Counted from the first letter of the stretch, positions 35,288 through 45,276 are shown. The stretch: DNA of 64,000 nucleotides from Neisseriaceae bacterium CLB008 (GCA_041228285.1 CP166133.1:1178001-1242000); one strand, 5' to 3'. Notes: generated from the sequence alone by a model not told the origin. Made by a program: numbers and translations.

Positions 35288-36586
35288 CTAGCCATGCATG
35301 ACGTCTTCGATGTCGCTGATGTTCTTGGGCACGTCGGCGGTGTATACCACACAGCCTGAATCGGTGACCAAAACGTTGTCTTCGATGCGAATGCCCATAT
35401 TACGGAAGGCTTCAGGAATGTCAGCGTCGCCCGGAATGTATAGGCCGGGCTCAACCGTGGTACACATGCCTTCTTTAAGCAAGATGGGTTTGCCGCCGCG
35501 GTGGCGCCCGCCGACGTCATGAACGTCTAGGCCCACCCAGTGGCCGAGGCCATGCATATAGAAGCGGCGATAGGTTTGCTGTTCGATATTGCTTGCTACC
35601 GAGCCTTGCAATAGCTTTAAGTCGATCAGGCCTTGCACCAGAATATTCAGGGCGGCATCGCTCACCGTTTGCCAGCTGACTTTGGCCTTAATGCTTTTGA
35701 TGGCGGCCAGCTGGGCGGCTAAAACAATTTCATACACGTCGCGCTGAGCGTCATTAAAACGACCGTTGACAGGGAAGGTGCGGCTGATGTCACCGGCGTA
35801 GCTGCCAAACTCGGCGCCGGCGTCGATCATCACCAGTTCGCCATCCTGAAGCTGGGCGTTATTGTTGACGTAATGCAGCACGCAGGCGTTTTTACCTGAG
35901 GCCACGATGCTTTCGTAAGCCGGTGAGCGGGCACCGTGCTGGACGAAGGTGTGTAGAAGCTCAGCTTCTAGCTGATATTCGTATAGCCCCGGCTTGGCGG
36001 CGCGCATGGCGGCTAAATGGCCCAGTGCGCTGATCTTGGCGGCCTGTTTGAGTTGGGTGAGCTCATGTGTATCTTTGATGAGGCGCATATTGTCGAGGAT
36101 GACACCGAGGTCCATCAGTGCTTTGGGCGCTCGTACGTTGTGCCAAGCCTGTTCTTTGACGCTTTGCCAAAGATTCATTAAGACTCGGTCTTGCTCCGGG
36201 TAGAGGCCCCAAAGTGCGTACAGCGTTGGGCTATTGCTGATGCAGGCATGGGCCACGCTGTCAAAGTCATCGCTGCTGTAAGCATATTCAAAGCCAAAGG
36301 CGTCTGCTGCGGCTTCAGGGCCGTAGCGAAAGCCTTCCCAGATTTCTTGCTCGGGATGCTTGTCGCGGCAAAATAAGAGGGCAGTTTGGTCTAGGGCATT
36401 CAGAATCAAGCTGGCGCCCGGTTCGTTAAACCCGGTTAAGTAATAAAAATAGCTGTCCTGTCGGTAGGGGTAAAAAGTGTCGTTGCTGCGGCGCTGTTCT
36501 GGCGCAGCGTGAACAATGGCAATGCCTTCTGCCATAGCTTGTAATACCCGTTGGCGGCGTTTGAAGTAAACATCATGACTCATCAT
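35288..36586 (-). CDS. pepP: Xaa-Pro aminopeptidase
   Basis: Dinuclear metal M24-family peptidase that removes N-terminal residues preceding proline. Metal ligands are visible: two Asp in [20 protein letters not shown], His in [16 protein letters not shown], Glu in [10 protein letters not shown] and Glu in [10 protein letters not shown]. The N-terminal creatinase-like domain covers about residues 1-170. Length 432 is normal. It starts ATGATG with GGAGGG just upstream; its first codons overlap the end of the VanZ-like gene by 14 bases, so the genes are coupled. Confidence 0.95.
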   Translation of the reverse strand: MMSHDVYFKRRQRVLQAMAEGIAIVHAAPEQRRSNDTFYPYRQDSYFYYLTGFNEPGASLILNALDQTALLFCRDKHPEQEIWEGFRYGPEAAADAFGFEYAYSSDDFDSVAHACISNSPTLYALWGLYPEQDRVLMNLWQSVKEQAWHNVRAPKALMDLGVILDNMRLIKDTHELTQLKQAAKISALGHLAAMRAAKPGLYEYQLEAELLHTFVQHGARSPAYESIVASGKNACVLHYVNNNAQLQDGELVMIDAGAEFGSYAGDISRTFPVNGRFNDAQRDVYEIVLAAQLAAIKSIKAKVSWQTVSDAALNILVQGLIDLKLLQGSVASNIEQQTYRRFYMHGLGHWVGLDVHDVGGRHRGGKPILLKEGMCTTVEPGLYIPGDADIPEAFRNMGIRIEDNVLVTDSGCVVYTADVPKNISDIEDVMHG

Positions 36587-36959
36587 AAGCCCTCCCGATT
36601 TCTCTTTTCAGTTGGTTGACATACAGGCCAATCACCAGTGCCAAAGCGGCACCCATGACGTCGGCCAGCGCATCCCAAGCGTCGGCATTGCGGGTGGTGG
36701 TCAACAGCATTTGTAGCATTTCGCTGCTGACGGCCCAGACCGCTGCGCCGAGCAGCAGCGGCTTAAGGGGAATAACCTTAAGCTCTAGGGTGTAGGCTTT
36801 GCACAATAGCCAAAACTGCCCAAAAAAGAGGGAGAAATGGGCAAATTTGTCAAAGTGCATAAATGGGGCGACTTCATCGGGGTCGGCTGGACGGAATAAA
36901 AAATACAGGCTGCCGACAAACCACAACAGCGCCACCACCATCATTTTATTTTTAGGCAT
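36573..36959 (-). CDS. VanZ-family small membrane protein
   Basis: Protein of 128 residues with four hydrophobic segments, resembling the VanZ/YfhO-like family of unknown role. FMHFDKFAHFSLFFGQFWLL and the TRNADAWDALADVMGAALAL segment fit the conserved DKxxHF and R-x-xDxxD-x-xxNxxG-type pattern. The start at 36959 overlaps the stop of the upstream gene (TAATG), which argues for translational coupling; a longer frame to 37049 is rejected. It overlaps pepP by 14 bases. Function is not known. Confidence 0.8.
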   Translation of the reverse strand: MPKNKMMVVALLWFVGSLYFLFRPADPDEVAPFMHFDKFAHFSLFFGQFWLLCKAYTLELKVIPLKPLLLGAAVWAVSSEMLQMLLTTTRNADAWDALADVMGAALALVIGLYVNQLKREIGRAYDES

Positions 36960-37174
36960 TACTGACCGGCTTCTTCTTCTAACCATTTTTGGCATAGGTG
37001 GGCGTAACGTTCGAATTTGCCGCCGCGTTTCATTAAAATGTCGCGCCACTGGGCCACTTCTTCAGGGCTAGGGGCCTCGTCGATGGCGGCTTCGTACAGC
37101 AAAAAGTCGATGGCAAACTGCACCGCAGCGGCGTTTTCGTTGTACATTACGTCTAAAAAGTGATTATCTGACAT
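36959..37174 (-). CDS. Unrecognised 71-residue protein
   Basis: Small acidic, mostly helical protein (MSDNHFLDVMYNENAAAVQF at the start, FERYAHLCQKWLEEEAGQ at the end). I do not recognise a family; it is not the SdhE (DUF339) type by sequence. Its stop overlaps the VanZ-like start (TAATG), so it is the first gene of a three-gene unit with the VanZ-like protein and pepP. Coding status is supported by the tight coupling and by protein-like composition. Confidence 0.7.
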   Translation of the reverse strand: MSDNHFLDVMYNENAAAVQFAIDFLLYEAAIDEAPSPEEVAQWRDILMKRGGKFERYAHLCQKWLEEEAGQ

Positions 37175-37210
37175 GCCGTTCTTTCTAAGTTAGGTCGGTC
37201 TAAACAAGGA

Positions 37211-37243
37211 GAAAGGCGACCACGCTTGTGGGTCGCCTTCTTT
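37211..37243 (-). terminator. Terminator of yebC
   Basis: AAGGCGACC (37213-37221) pairs with GGTCGCCTT (37231-37239), placed between yebC and the 71-residue protein gene. Short T runs flank it on both strands. Confidence 0.75.
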
Positions 37244-37272
37244 AAATAATGATACAAAAAACAGTTAAATGT

Positions 37273-38001
37273 TTAGTCCAGATCGAGGACGGCAGAAGTA
37301 TACACTTCTTGGACGTCGTCTAGGTCTTCTAAAGCATCAATCAGCTTTTGCATTTTCTGGGCGTCGTCCCCAGACAGTTCAATCTCGTTCTGTGGGCGCA
37401 TGGTGACTTCGCCGTCTTCGGCCTTAAAGCCTGCTGCCTCTAGGGTTTGTTTTACTTGGCTGTGATCGTTTGGCTGGGTGATGACTTCGATCGAGCCGTC
37501 GTCGTTGATGATCACGTCTTCGGCGCCGGCTTCGAGCGCCGCATCCATCAGTGCTTCTTCATCGGTTTCTGGGCCAAATAATAAATAGCCTTGGTGCGCA
37601 AACTGAAACGCTACTGAGCCATCGGTGCCCAGGTTGCCGCCATTTTTGGTAAACGCATGACGTACGTCGGCAACGGTACGGGTTTTGTTGTCGGTTAAGC
37701 AGTCAACCATGACGGCTGCGCCGCCAATGCCGTAGCCTTCATAGCGCAACTCTACGTATTCAACGCCTTCTAGGCTGCCCGTGCCGCGGTCGATGGCGCG
37801 CTGGATGTTGTCTTTAGGCATGTTGGCATCAAGGGCTTTATCCATGGCAAGGCGTAGGCGTGGGTTGGATCCAGGGTCACCGCCGCCCATTTTGGCCGCT
37901 ACGGTGATCTCTTTGATCACGCGAGTGAAAATTTTGCCACGTTTGGCGTCTTGACGTTCTTTTTTGTGGCGGATATTCGCCCACTTACTGTGACCTGCCA
38001 T
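37273..38001 (-). CDS. yebC: YebC/PmpR-family protein
   Basis: Cytoplasmic protein of 242 residues. The family was long annotated as transcriptional regulator; recent work links members to translation of difficult peptide stretches. [20 protein letters not shown] at the start and [20 protein letters not shown] are diagnostic, and the C-terminal acidic end ([19 protein letters not shown]) fits. It is a single gene with its own terminator. Confidence 0.96.
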   Translation of the reverse strand: MAGHSKWANIRHKKERQDAKRGKIFTRVIKEITVAAKMGGGDPGSNPRLRLAMDKALDANMPKDNIQRAIDRGTGSLEGVEYVELRYEGYGIGGAAVMVDCLTDNKTRTVADVRHAFTKNGGNLGTDGSVAFQFAHQGYLLFGPETDEEALMDAALEAGAEDVIINDDGSIEVITQPNDHSQVKQTLEAAGFKAEDGEVTMRPQNEIELSGDDAQKMQKLIDALEDLDDVQEVYTSAVLDLD

Positions 38002-38120
38002 GTATTGATTTCCTTAATGCAACCTGTCTAACCCACCATGAGTCAGACAAACAAACAAATAAACAGTGCTATTCTAGCATATTCAAGAAAGCGGATAAAA
38101 GGGCGTTGTGCGGCGCGCCT

Positions 38121-38459
38121 TTATTTTTCTGGCGTGGCCGCCGTAATTGGCTTTAATCGGTATTCTAAATTATGGTTTTTTTGCGCCAATAAAAAATCGA
38201 TGTTGGGATGGCTGCCAGGGTGTTTTTGCGCGGCTTCTACGTGTTCACCAAATAAGATGAGGCCCATGGCCACGGCGTCTTCATCTAGCTCTTTACCGCC
38301 GAGCGACAGGGCGTGATAGATCTTTAGCGAGCCTTGAGTATTCGGGGCGTTCGGAATGTGATGGACGGTGAGGCCCAAGAGGTTGACCACGTCTAAGCCC
38401 GACAGATGGTCGATGCTGGGTAGGGTGGCTAAGTGTTGTTTAAATGTGGTCATGTCCAT
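38121..38459 (-). CDS. DUF2322 family protein
   Basis: Small protein of 112 residues resembling DUF2322 (FKQHLATLPSIDHLSGLDVV; VEAAQKHPGSHPNIDFLLAQ), a family of unknown function I know mainly from Neisseriales and other betaproteobacteria. Two in-frame ATG codons (38459, 38453) are possible; AAGG lies seven bases before the second. It is downstream of upp but separated by a strong hairpin. Confidence 0.75.
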   Translation of the reverse strand: MDMTTFKQHLATLPSIDHLSGLDVVNLLGLTVHHIPNAPNTQGSLKIYHALSLGGKELDEDAVAMGLILFGEHVEAAQKHPGSHPNIDFLLAQKNHNLEYRLKPITAATPEK

Positions 38460-38465
38460 GCCTTA

Positions 38466-38490
38466 ACCCCCTCGGCCTAGCCGAGGGGGT
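38466..38490. terminator. Strong hairpin between upp and the DUF2322 gene
   Basis: ACCCCCTCGGC (38466-38476) and GCCGAGGGGGT (38480-38490) form an 11-bp perfect stem with a three-base loop. T runs are poor, so it could be a terminator or a stabilising 3' end for the upp message. Confidence 0.7.
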
Positions 38491-38519
38491 GGATGAGGTC
38501 ACACGCTTAAGCGTTAGGC

Positions 38520-39155
38520 TTAGTGGTGTTGTTTGGTGCCAAAAATCTTGTCGCCTGCATCGCCTAGGCCTGGGATGATGTAGCTGTCTTCATCTAGGTG
38601 GCTGTCTAGCGCGGCGGTATAAATGGTCACGTCTGGATGCGCTTCGTTGACCACTTTAACGCCTTCAGGTGCGGCTACTAAAACCAAGGCTTTGATGTCT
38701 TTGCAGCCTTTACGCTTCAAGATGTCAATGGTGGCCACAATAGAGCCGCCGGTGGCCAGCATGGGATCCAGGATTAATGCGGTGCGTTCCGATAGATTGT
38801 CTACAAACTTATCGAAGTACGGTTCTGGCTGCAAGGTTTCTTCATTGCGAGACAGGCCCATGACGCTGACTTTGGCGGTAGGAATCATGTCTAAAACACC
38901 GTCCAACATGCCCAAGCCGGCGCGTAGAATCGGCACCAACGACACGGTTTTACCCTTGATGCGGATGCCTTCGATTGGGCCGCACCAGCCTTCCATTTCG
39001 AACGTTTCGGTCGGGAAGTCGCGAGAGGCTTCGTAGGCCATTAGGCGCGCCAGCTCTTTGGTTAGGGTTCTGAACTTGTAGGTGCTGCAGTCTTGCTCAC
39101 GCATCAAGGTCAGTTTGTGTTGGATAAGAGGGTGATTAACAACGGTAATTTTCAT
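38520..39155 (-). CDS. upp: Uracil phosphoribosyltransferase
   Basis: Makes UMP from uracil and PRPP (211 residues). The start [20 protein letters not shown], the PRPP motif [17 protein letters not shown] (about residues 131-147) and the uracil-binding end [17 protein letters not shown] are diagnostic. Single gene; no strong ribosome binding site is visible. Confidence 0.97.
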   Translation of the reverse strand: MKITVVNHPLIQHKLTLMREQDCSTYKFRTLTKELARLMAYEASRDFPTETFEMEGWCGPIEGIRIKGKTVSLVPILRAGLGMLDGVLDMIPTAKVSVMGLSRNEETLQPEPYFDKFVDNLSERTALILDPMLATGGSIVATIDILKRKGCKDIKALVLVAAPEGVKVVNEAHPDVTIYTAALDSHLDEDSYIIPGLGDAGDKIFGTKQHH

Positions 39156-39235
39156 GTGTTTGCTTCTTTAGTCGCAGTAGATACAACAGTGCCGCGCAGG
39201 CTTGAGCCAAGGTCGCGGCGCTGGGAGAAAGGGGG

Positions 39236-39541
39236 TTAAGCTAGGGCAGCTTGTAGTTCGCCCGCTTCAAACATTTCCAACATGATGTCAGAGCCGCCAA
39301 GGAATTCACCGTTTACATACAGTTGTGGAATGGTTGGCCAGTTTGAGAAGACTTTGATGCCTTCACGGATTTCGTTATTTTCCAATACATTCACGGTGGC
39401 GAAGTCATTGCAGCCAGCAGCCTGTAGGATTTGGACGGCACGAGAAGAGAAGCCACATTGTGGAAACTGTTTGGTGCCTTTCATGAATAACACTACTTTA
39501 TGATCGGTGACGATTTGTTGGATAGAAGCTTGTGCGCTCAT
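39236..39541 (-). CDS. grxD: Monothiol glutaredoxin Grx4/GrxD
   Basis: CGFS-type glutaredoxin (101 residues) that carries or delivers [2Fe-2S] clusters. The motif CGFS is at residues 29-32 within [33 protein letters not shown] and the [15 protein letters not shown] end are typical. It follows the RsmB-like gene by about 27 bases on the same strand and may be its co-transcribed neighbour. Confidence 0.96.
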   Translation of the reverse strand: MSAQASIQQIVTDHKVVLFMKGTKQFPQCGFSSRAVQILQAAGCNDFATVNVLENNEIREGIKVFSNWPTIPQLYVNGEFLGGSDIMLEMFEAGELQAALA

Positions 39542-39568
39542 GTTGATTCTTTCCTTATATGGGTTAAT

Positions 39569-40831
39569 TTAATGCGATTTTTTTTGTAAGACTGCGGCAA
39601 AAAAGCCGTCAGTTTGGTGGGCATATGGGTTTAAGCTTAACGAAGTTCCAGTATTTAGTGGAATTTTAAGCCCCTTCAGTAGCTCAGCGCAATCTAATAA
39701 TTCAAAATTGGGGTGATTGGCTAGGAATCGTGCTACTTGCTGTTGGTTTTCTTCCGGCAAAATACTACAGGTGGCGTACACCAGGCGGCCGTTTAGTTTC
39801 AAGAGGCGTGCGGCGCTTTCTAGAATAGACGCTTGTTGCTCTAAGAGCTGGGCCACGCTGGCTGGGCTTTGGCGGTATTTTAAATCGGGGTTGCGGCGCA
39901 AGGTGCCAAGGCCTGAGCAAGGGGCGTCGACCAAAACGGTGTCGACTTTATTCATCAGGCGGCGAATCTTGCTGTCGTTTTCGTGGGCCAATAATTCTGG
40001 GTGCACGTTAGACAAGCCCGAACGCGCTAAGCGTGGCTTCATATTGGCCAAGCGTTTCTCGGCAATGTCAAAAGCGTAGACGCGGCCAGTGTTGGCCATC
40101 ATGGCGCCCATGGCCAGCGTTTTACCACCGGCGCCGGCACAAAAGTCGACGGCCATGTCACCGCGTTTACAGCCCGTCAGCAAAGCCAATAGTTGGCTGC
40201 CTTCGTCCTGAACTTCTAAAACGCCCTCGCGAAATAAGGGGTGGCGAGTGAGGACAATTTTTTGCTGGAGGCGAATGCCCCATGGTGAGTAAGGCGTGGC
40301 AACGGCATCTAGGCCTTCATCTTGCAGCTGTTTCAAAACCTTGTCGCGTTTGCCTTTGAGGGTGTTGACGCGTAGGTCAAGCGGCGCAGGTGCGCTGAGC
40401 GACTTGCCGATGTTTTTGATGTCGTCGTCACTTAGGTGTTCAGACAGGCGCTCAACCAGCCAAGTCGGTAGCTCGGCGGCGGTGTTGAGTTGGGCGGCGA
40501 AGGCTGCTTTATGTGCCTTTAGCGCGGATAGGCGTGGCTTTTCTTCATCGGTGATGCAGTCACCTAAAACATTGATGCTCAGGCCGCGACCAATGATTAA
40601 AGCCGCCAAGGCAACCCAATGCGGATTTTTGGCGTCGTCGCCTAAAAAGTCGGCGATTTTTTCATAGTGGCGTAATGCCGCAAAAGCGGTTTCGGCAATT
40701 TCATGGCGGTCTTGGCGACCAAGCTTATTGTGGTTTTTAAAGTACAACGAGAGAACTGCATCAGCAGGACGTTTAAAGCTGATGAGTTCTTCAATGACAT
40801 TTTGGGTGTGGCGTAACTGACTGGGTGTCAT
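39569..40831 (-). CDS. RsmB/NOP-family RNA m5C methyltransferase
   Basis: SAM-dependent RNA cytosine-5 methyltransferase (420 residues). The SAM-binding block VDFCAGAGGKTLAMGA is near residue 228; the two catalytic cysteines are in APCSGLGTLRRNPDLKYR (about residue 300) and YATCSILPEEN (about residue 352). The N-terminal NusB-like part is short, so it may not be RsmB itself but a related RsmB/NOP enzyme. It is one gene of the purN-DUF3108-rsmB-like-grxD run. Confidence 0.9.
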   Translation of the reverse strand: MTPSQLRHTQNVIEELISFKRPADAVLSLYFKNHNKLGRQDRHEIAETAFAALRHYEKIADFLGDDAKNPHWVALAALIIGRGLSINVLGDCITDEEKPRLSALKAHKAAFAAQLNTAAELPTWLVERLSEHLSDDDIKNIGKSLSAPAPLDLRVNTLKGKRDKVLKQLQDEGLDAVATPYSPWGIRLQQKIVLTRHPLFREGVLEVQDEGSQLLALLTGCKRGDMAVDFCAGAGGKTLAMGAMMANTGRVYAFDIAEKRLANMKPRLARSGLSNVHPELLAHENDSKIRRLMNKVDTVLVDAPCSGLGTLRRNPDLKYRQSPASVAQLLEQQASILESAARLLKLNGRLVYATCSILPEENQQQVARFLANHPNFELLDCAELLKGLKIPLNTGTSLSLNPYAHQTDGFFAAVLQKKSH

Positions 40832-40864
40832 GGTTTCTTTTCTGTTAAATAATACGGGTAACGA

Positions 40865-42109
40865 CTACTTGTCGCGGGTGCGGCGTATGGCCTGCCAATA
40901 ATCCACCCCATCTAGGGTGATGCCAATCAGCCGAAGCTGATGGGTTTTTCCACCGTCGGTCAGAATGATCTGTGCGGGGATATTAGCAAAATCGGGGGCA
41001 AAAGCAAATTCTATGCCGTCTTCACCGCGGTTAATGCGAAACACTTGGACGTTGATTTTACCCTCATTGGAGTCGTATTGGCGATCTCCTTTGGGGCTAA
41101 AGTCGCTGTGTAGATACACTTTTTTACCGTTGGTGACCTGCATGGGCTCGCTCAGCTTACCGCCATTAAGCGCCATTTGCCATGCTAGGGTGAAGAAATC
41201 TTGGGCATGATGGGTGAGCGGTTCCACTTGATCAGGCTCAGCGCCTTTACCATAGTGAATTTGCTGCTGGTCGTAATCAAAAATAGCCTGAGCGTAAATT
41301 TTGCCTTTGCGCTTGTCGGTGTAGCGCAATGGTTTAAAGTATTTACCTTCAACAAGACCGGTGGATTCGAAAGACATTTTGTAAAAGGGTATGTTAAACG
41401 TGGTAGTGAGACTGTAGCGTCCACCGCCGCGTTGGAAGGACATATAGCCAGTCACGCCAGCTGGGCCTTCATAGCGCAGCTGAGCATTGCTGGGAAAGCT
41501 GGGTTGAGTGCCGGCCTTAGGCTGAATCACATTGCCATTATTGGCGATGTCTTGTTCCGACAGTTTGGGCCCGGAGCTGGTTTTTTTGGCTTTTTGGGCC
41601 GCGGCTTCAGCCTCTGCTAAGGCTTGAGCTTCGGCGGCAGCGTCTGCTTCTGCGGTTGCCGTGTCGTCAGGCTCTGGCGTTGTTTGCTCGGTGCCGGCCG
41701 CGTCGTTGCTCGCTGACGATTGGGCGCTGGCGTCGTCATGGCTGTTTTGGTCTGGCTCGGCCGTGGCCGCGTCGTCAGTCTGAGCGGATGGGTCTGTGTT
41801 GACGTCAGGCGTTTCAGTTGTGGCTTCGGCAGGCTTGGTCTGAATAGGGGCTTTAGCTTTGTTGCTGATGACGGCGGGTTTGGTCTGAACCGGTGGGGCG
41901 CTGACAGGTGGTTTGGGCTCGACTGGCTTTGGCGTGGGCGCCAGTTGGTATTCGTTGAGGGTGATGCGCACGGGTTGCAGTGCTTCTGGCTCGGGCGCCG
42001 GCGGGCGCAGCATGGGCGCGGCCACTAAGCCTAGATGAAGCAGTAAGGAACACAGTAAGGCAGTGTAGATAAACTTACTTTTTTTGGGCTGTAGTGGCTG
42101 CGGGCGCAT
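40865..42109 (-). CDS. DUF3108 protein with TonB-like N-terminus
   Basis: Envelope protein of 414 residues. It has a short cytoplasmic start, one transmembrane helix (about residues 12-32, FIYTALLCSLLLHLGLVAAP), then a 150-residue low-complexity stretch rich in Pro, Ala, Thr, Asp and Glu (about 35-185), and a C-terminal DUF3108 beta domain (about 210-410). The N-terminal part resembles TonB/TolA-type anchors that span the periplasm; DUF3108 is of unknown role. It starts nine bases after purN, so it is in that operon. Confidence 0.82.
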   Translation of the reverse strand: MRPQPLQPKKSKFIYTALLCSLLLHLGLVAAPMLRPPAPEPEALQPVRITLNEYQLAPTPKPVEPKPPVSAPPVQTKPAVISNKAKAPIQTKPAEATTETPDVNTDPSAQTDDAATAEPDQNSHDDASAQSSASNDAAGTEQTTPEPDDTATAEADAAAEAQALAEAEAAAQKAKKTSSGPKLSEQDIANNGNVIQPKAGTQPSFPSNAQLRYEGPAGVTGYMSFQRGGGRYSLTTTFNIPFYKMSFESTGLVEGKYFKPLRYTDKRKGKIYAQAIFDYDQQQIHYGKGAEPDQVEPLTHHAQDFFTLAWQMALNGGKLSEPMQVTNGKKVYLHSDFSPKGDRQYDSNEGKINVQVFRINRGEDGIEFAFAPDFANIPAQIILTDGGKTHQLRLIGITLDGVDYWQAIRRTRDK

Positions 42110-42118
42110 GATGGGCTT

Positions 42119-42760
42119 TTAGAAGCTAATCAGTTGCGCCGTGGCGTCGGCGCCTGCGTCGTCGTTGAGGACGCACTGCTTGCGTTCATCCAGGCGAATG
42201 GTGCCTGCGACAAAAGCGGCCACGGCTTTAGGGAAAATCTGGTGTTCAACGGCCAAGATGCGTTGAGCTAAGTCGTCGGCGCTGTCGCCATTCAATACCG
42301 GCACCACGCCCTGAGCAATAATCGGGCCGTGGTCTAGCTGGGGAGTGACAAAGTGCACGGTGGCACCGGCCACTTTACAGCCAAGGTCGAGGGCCTTTTG
42401 GTGGGTGTGTAGGCCTGGGAACGACGGCAATAGCGACGGATGAATGTTGATCATGCGGCCTTCGTAGCGCAGGCAAAATGGCGTGGTTAAAATGCGCATG
42501 AAGCCGGCTAGAACGACAAGGTCTGGGCGATAGAAGTCGATGACTTTAATTAAGGCTTGGTCGAAAGCTTCTCGCGAAGGGAATTCTTTATGGTCAAGGC
42601 CATGCGTGGCGATGCCGCGGGCCTTTGCCCAGGCGATGCCTTCGGCTTGCGCGTCGTTGCTGACAATGGCGCAAATTTCGGCGTTGGGGATGTTGGCCTC
42701 AACAATGGCTTGCATATTGCTGCCACGACCAGAGATGAGGATGACGATTTTCTTATTCAT
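42119..42760 (-). CDS. purN: Phosphoribosylglycinamide formyltransferase
   Basis: Third step of purine synthesis, using 10-formyltetrahydrofolate (213 residues). MNKKIVILISGRGSNMQAIV is the start; the catalytic Asn105-x-His107 lies in MINIHPSLLPSF and the Asp in TPQLDHGPIIAQ. ATG at 42760 has AAGGAGAA upstream; a longer frame to 42820 runs into the purM terminator and is rejected. It heads the operon with the DUF3108 gene. purM lies just upstream but is separated by a terminator. Confidence 0.96.
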   Translation of the reverse strand: MNKKIVILISGRGSNMQAIVEANIPNAEICAIVSNDAQAEGIAWAKARGIATHGLDHKEFPSREAFDQALIKVIDFYRPDLVVLAGFMRILTTPFCLRYEGRMINIHPSLLPSFPGLHTHQKALDLGCKVAGATVHFVTPQLDHGPIIAQGVVPVLNGDSADDLAQRILAVEHQIFPKAVAAFVAGTIRLDERKQCVLNDDAGADATAQLISF

Positions 42761-42828
42761 GTTTCTCCTTGGGGCGAGCATGCTGCGCTCGCTGACAGTA
42801 CGACGGTGACACAAAAGCAAAGCTAAAA

Positions 42829-42860
42829 AAAAGCTTAAGGTAAGGATACCCTAAGCTTTT
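42829..42860 (-). terminator. Terminator of purM
   Basis: AAAAGCTTAAGG (42829-42840) pairs with CCCTAAGCTTTT (42849-42860) apart from one mismatch, and on the minus strand T runs follow. It splits purM from purN. Confidence 0.85.
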
Positions 42861-42873
42861 ATCCTAAATCAAC

Positions 42874-43908
42874 TTAGGCGATTTGGGTTTGGTGCTCATC
42901 GCCCTGACGCTCACGGATGTGGCCCAGTTGGTAAACGGTTTCGCCCGCAGCGCTTAAGATTTCAGTAGCGCGCGCAGCATCTGTTGCCGCTACGATCACG
43001 ACCATGCCGACGCCACAGTTAAAGGTGCGGTGCATTTCGTCAGTGGCCACTTGGCCTTCTTGCTGTAGCCATTGGAATAGCTTAGGGAAGGTCCAAGATG
43101 CTGCATCTAGCTGAGCAACGGTGTTGGCCGGCAAGACGCGCGGTACGTTCTCGGTGATGCCGCCGCCGGTGATGTGGGCCATGCCTTTGATGGTGACTTC
43201 TTTAAGTGCTGCCAAAATGGGCTTGACGTAGAGGCGAGTAGGGGCGATCACGGTTTGGCGCAGCGTTTTGTCGCCATCGAAGGGCGCGTCTAGATCAGGC
43301 GCGGCGCGGTCGATGATTTTACGCACTAAAGAGTAGCCGTTAGAGTGGGCGCCGTTAGAGGCTAGGCCCAGCACCACGTCACCAGCGCCGATGCTGCGAC
43401 CGTTGATGACTTTTGATTTTTCCACCACGCCGACGGCAAAGCCTGCTAGGTCGTATTCGCCTTCAGGGTACATGCCTGGCATTTCAGCCGTTTCGCCGCC
43501 GATTAAGGCGCAGCCTGATTCTTCACAGCCTTGGGCAATGCCTTTGATGACGTCGGTGGCGCGTGCCACGTCTAATTTACCGCAGGCAAAGTAATCTAAG
43601 AAAAATAAAGGTTCGGCACCTTGAACCAAGATGTCGTTTACGCTCATGGCCACAAGGTCAATGCCGACGGTGTCGTGCTTGTCCCAGTCGAAGGCCAGTT
43701 TTAATTTAGTGCCCACGCCATCGGTTCCTGAAACCAATACGGGCTCTTGGTATTTCTTACTGATTTCTACCAAGGCACCAAAGCCGCCTAGGTCGCCGAG
43801 TACTTCTGGACGCATGGTTTTTTTGGCGAAAGGTTTGATGTTTTCAACCAGTTGATCTCCGGCGTCGATATCAACCCCAGCGTCGCGATAGCTTAACGAT
43901 TCAGACAT
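42874..43908 (-). CDS. purM: Phosphoribosylformylglycinamidine cyclo-ligase
   Basis: Fifth step of purine synthesis (AIR synthetase), 344 residues. [20 protein letters not shown] at the start, [31 protein letters not shown] and [18 protein letters not shown] are family motifs, including the ATP-binding glycine-rich turns. It lies with purN in the same direction; divergent from the PerM-like gene. Confidence 0.97.
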   Translation of the reverse strand: MSESLSYRDAGVDIDAGDQLVENIKPFAKKTMRPEVLGDLGGFGALVEISKKYQEPVLVSGTDGVGTKLKLAFDWDKHDTVGIDLVAMSVNDILVQGAEPLFFLDYFACGKLDVARATDVIKGIAQGCEESGCALIGGETAEMPGMYPEGEYDLAGFAVGVVEKSKVINGRSIGAGDVVLGLASNGAHSNGYSLVRKIIDRAAPDLDAPFDGDKTLRQTVIAPTRLYVKPILAALKEVTIKGMAHITGGGITENVPRVLPANTVAQLDAASWTFPKLFQWLQQEGQVATDEMHRTFNCGVGMVVIVAATDAARATEILSAAGETVYQLGHIRERQGDEHQTQIA

Positions 43909-44096
43909 GATGCGTTTATTTCCTTTAACTTTAGTGAGTGTTTACTTAGAAAAGCGGCTGTTACTAGATCATGCAGGCAAAATAGCATGAGTTAAAGCGG
44001 TTGGTTCACCGGCTAAATCAGGAAGCGGGTGGTGAAATTCAGCCATTTTAAATCTATCTTTGCTAGAATGAAGCTCTATTTTACCTGAAAGTCACT

Positions 44097-45215
44097 ATGT
44101 ATCGCAGAAGAAATCAAGCTTTAATGCCATGGGTTGTGTTTGGTCTGGTTCTTTTTGTATTTATCTTGTTGATAACTAAGATAAAAGGTATTTTGACGCC
44201 GTTTGTGGTGGGCGCCATCTTTGCCTATATTTTAAGCCCTTTTGTGACCAAGTTGACCAAACGACGCATCAAACGAACGCCGGCGGTGCTGCTGGTGCTC
44301 TTGATGGCGGTGATTGTGGTGGCTTTATTTGTGGCCATTGTGGTGCCGATGTTGGTGCACCAGTTTGATGCTTTATTTCAACGTTTACCAGGCATGGTGC
44401 ATTTTATGCAAGACCGTGTGCTGCCTAAAATCAACAGCCAGTTCGGCACCCAGCTGGAGTTGGACAGTAAGGCCATGCTGAGCCTGCTGGAAGACAACAG
44501 CGCCCAGATTCGTAATTTTTTAAACAATTATGCGTCGCAAATCATTGCCGGCGGCAGCAACGTCGTGGGCTTGATGACCAATTTGTTTTTGATGCCGTTT
44601 GTGCTGTATTACCTATTGTTAGACTGGCCTAATTTGCTGGCGCGTTTGGGCAAGCTGATTCCGCGGCGTTTCATTGGCGACGTCAAGCGCATTACGCATA
44701 ACCTACACGTGGTGTTGCGCGAATTCATCAGCGGCCAGCTGCTGGTCATGCTCATCATGGGCTTGATTTACGGCATTGGCCTATGGTTGACGGGGCTGGA
44801 GTCTGGCTTTGCGATTGGCATGGTAGCGGGGATGTTGGTGTTCGTGCCCTACGTTGGCGCTTTTCTTGGCCTGCTGTTGGCGACCATGGCGGCGGTATTA
44901 CAGTTTGACGCCTTTACCAGCATTTTGCTGGTGTGGGCGGTGTTTGCCATCGGCCAGACCATCGAAAGCTTCTTGGTGACGCCGTATTTGGTTGGGGACC
45001 GCATTGGTTTGTCGCCGCTGGCGGTGATTTTTGCCTTAATGGCGTTTGGGGAGCTGATGGGCTTTGTCGGCATGTTGCTGGCGCTGCCTATGGCGGCGAT
45101 TACCGTGGTGTTGGCGCGTGAAGGCTTAGAGCGCTATGAAAAAAGCCGCTTTTACCAGCGTAAGCAGCAGCCTTTATCTTCAGCCTTGCCCAGAGAAGAC
45201 GACAAAACCATTTAA
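44097..45215 (+). CDS. AI-2E family transporter (PerM/YdiK-like)
   Basis: Inner-membrane protein of 372 residues with about eight hydrophobic helices in the AI-2E exporter family. ILTPFVVGAIFAYILSPFV near residue 32, MPFVLYYLLLDWPNLLARLG near residue 166 and FVPYVGAFLGLLLATMAAV near residue 250 are typical. Known members act as ion antiporters or permeases with varied substrates, so the substrate is not assigned. It is followed by hda after about 60 bases, a neighbourhood I recall as frequent (perM-hda) in proteobacteria. Confidence 0.9.
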   Translation: MYRRRNQALMPWVVFGLVLFVFILLITKIKGILTPFVVGAIFAYILSPFVTKLTKRRIKRTPAVLLVLLMAVIVVALFVAIVVPMLVHQFDALFQRLPGMVHFMQDRVLPKINSQFGTQLELDSKAMLSLLEDNSAQIRNFLNNYASQIIAGGSNVVGLMTNLFLMPFVLYYLLLDWPNLLARLGKLIPRRFIGDVKRITHNLHVVLREFISGQLLVMLIMGLIYGIGLWLTGLESGFAIGMVAGMLVFVPYVGAFLGLLLATMAAVLQFDAFTSILLVWAVFAIGQTIESFLVTPYLVGDRIGLSPLAVIFALMAFGELMGFVGMLLALPMAAITVVLAREGLERYEKSRFYQRKQQPLSSALPREDDKTI

Positions 45216-45276
45216 GCAAACGTCAAAGCAGGGTAAAATGCCCTTAAACCAATAGATGAAGTGATGTAGAGACGCT

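Noticed and set aside
41201-41620. Open frame (139 codons) on the plus strand opposite the DUF3108 gene
   Set aside because: It mirrors the coding strand of a well-supported gene and has no recognisable domain.
42829-43908. purM and purN as one operon
   Set aside because: They point the same way, but a good terminator lies directly after purM.
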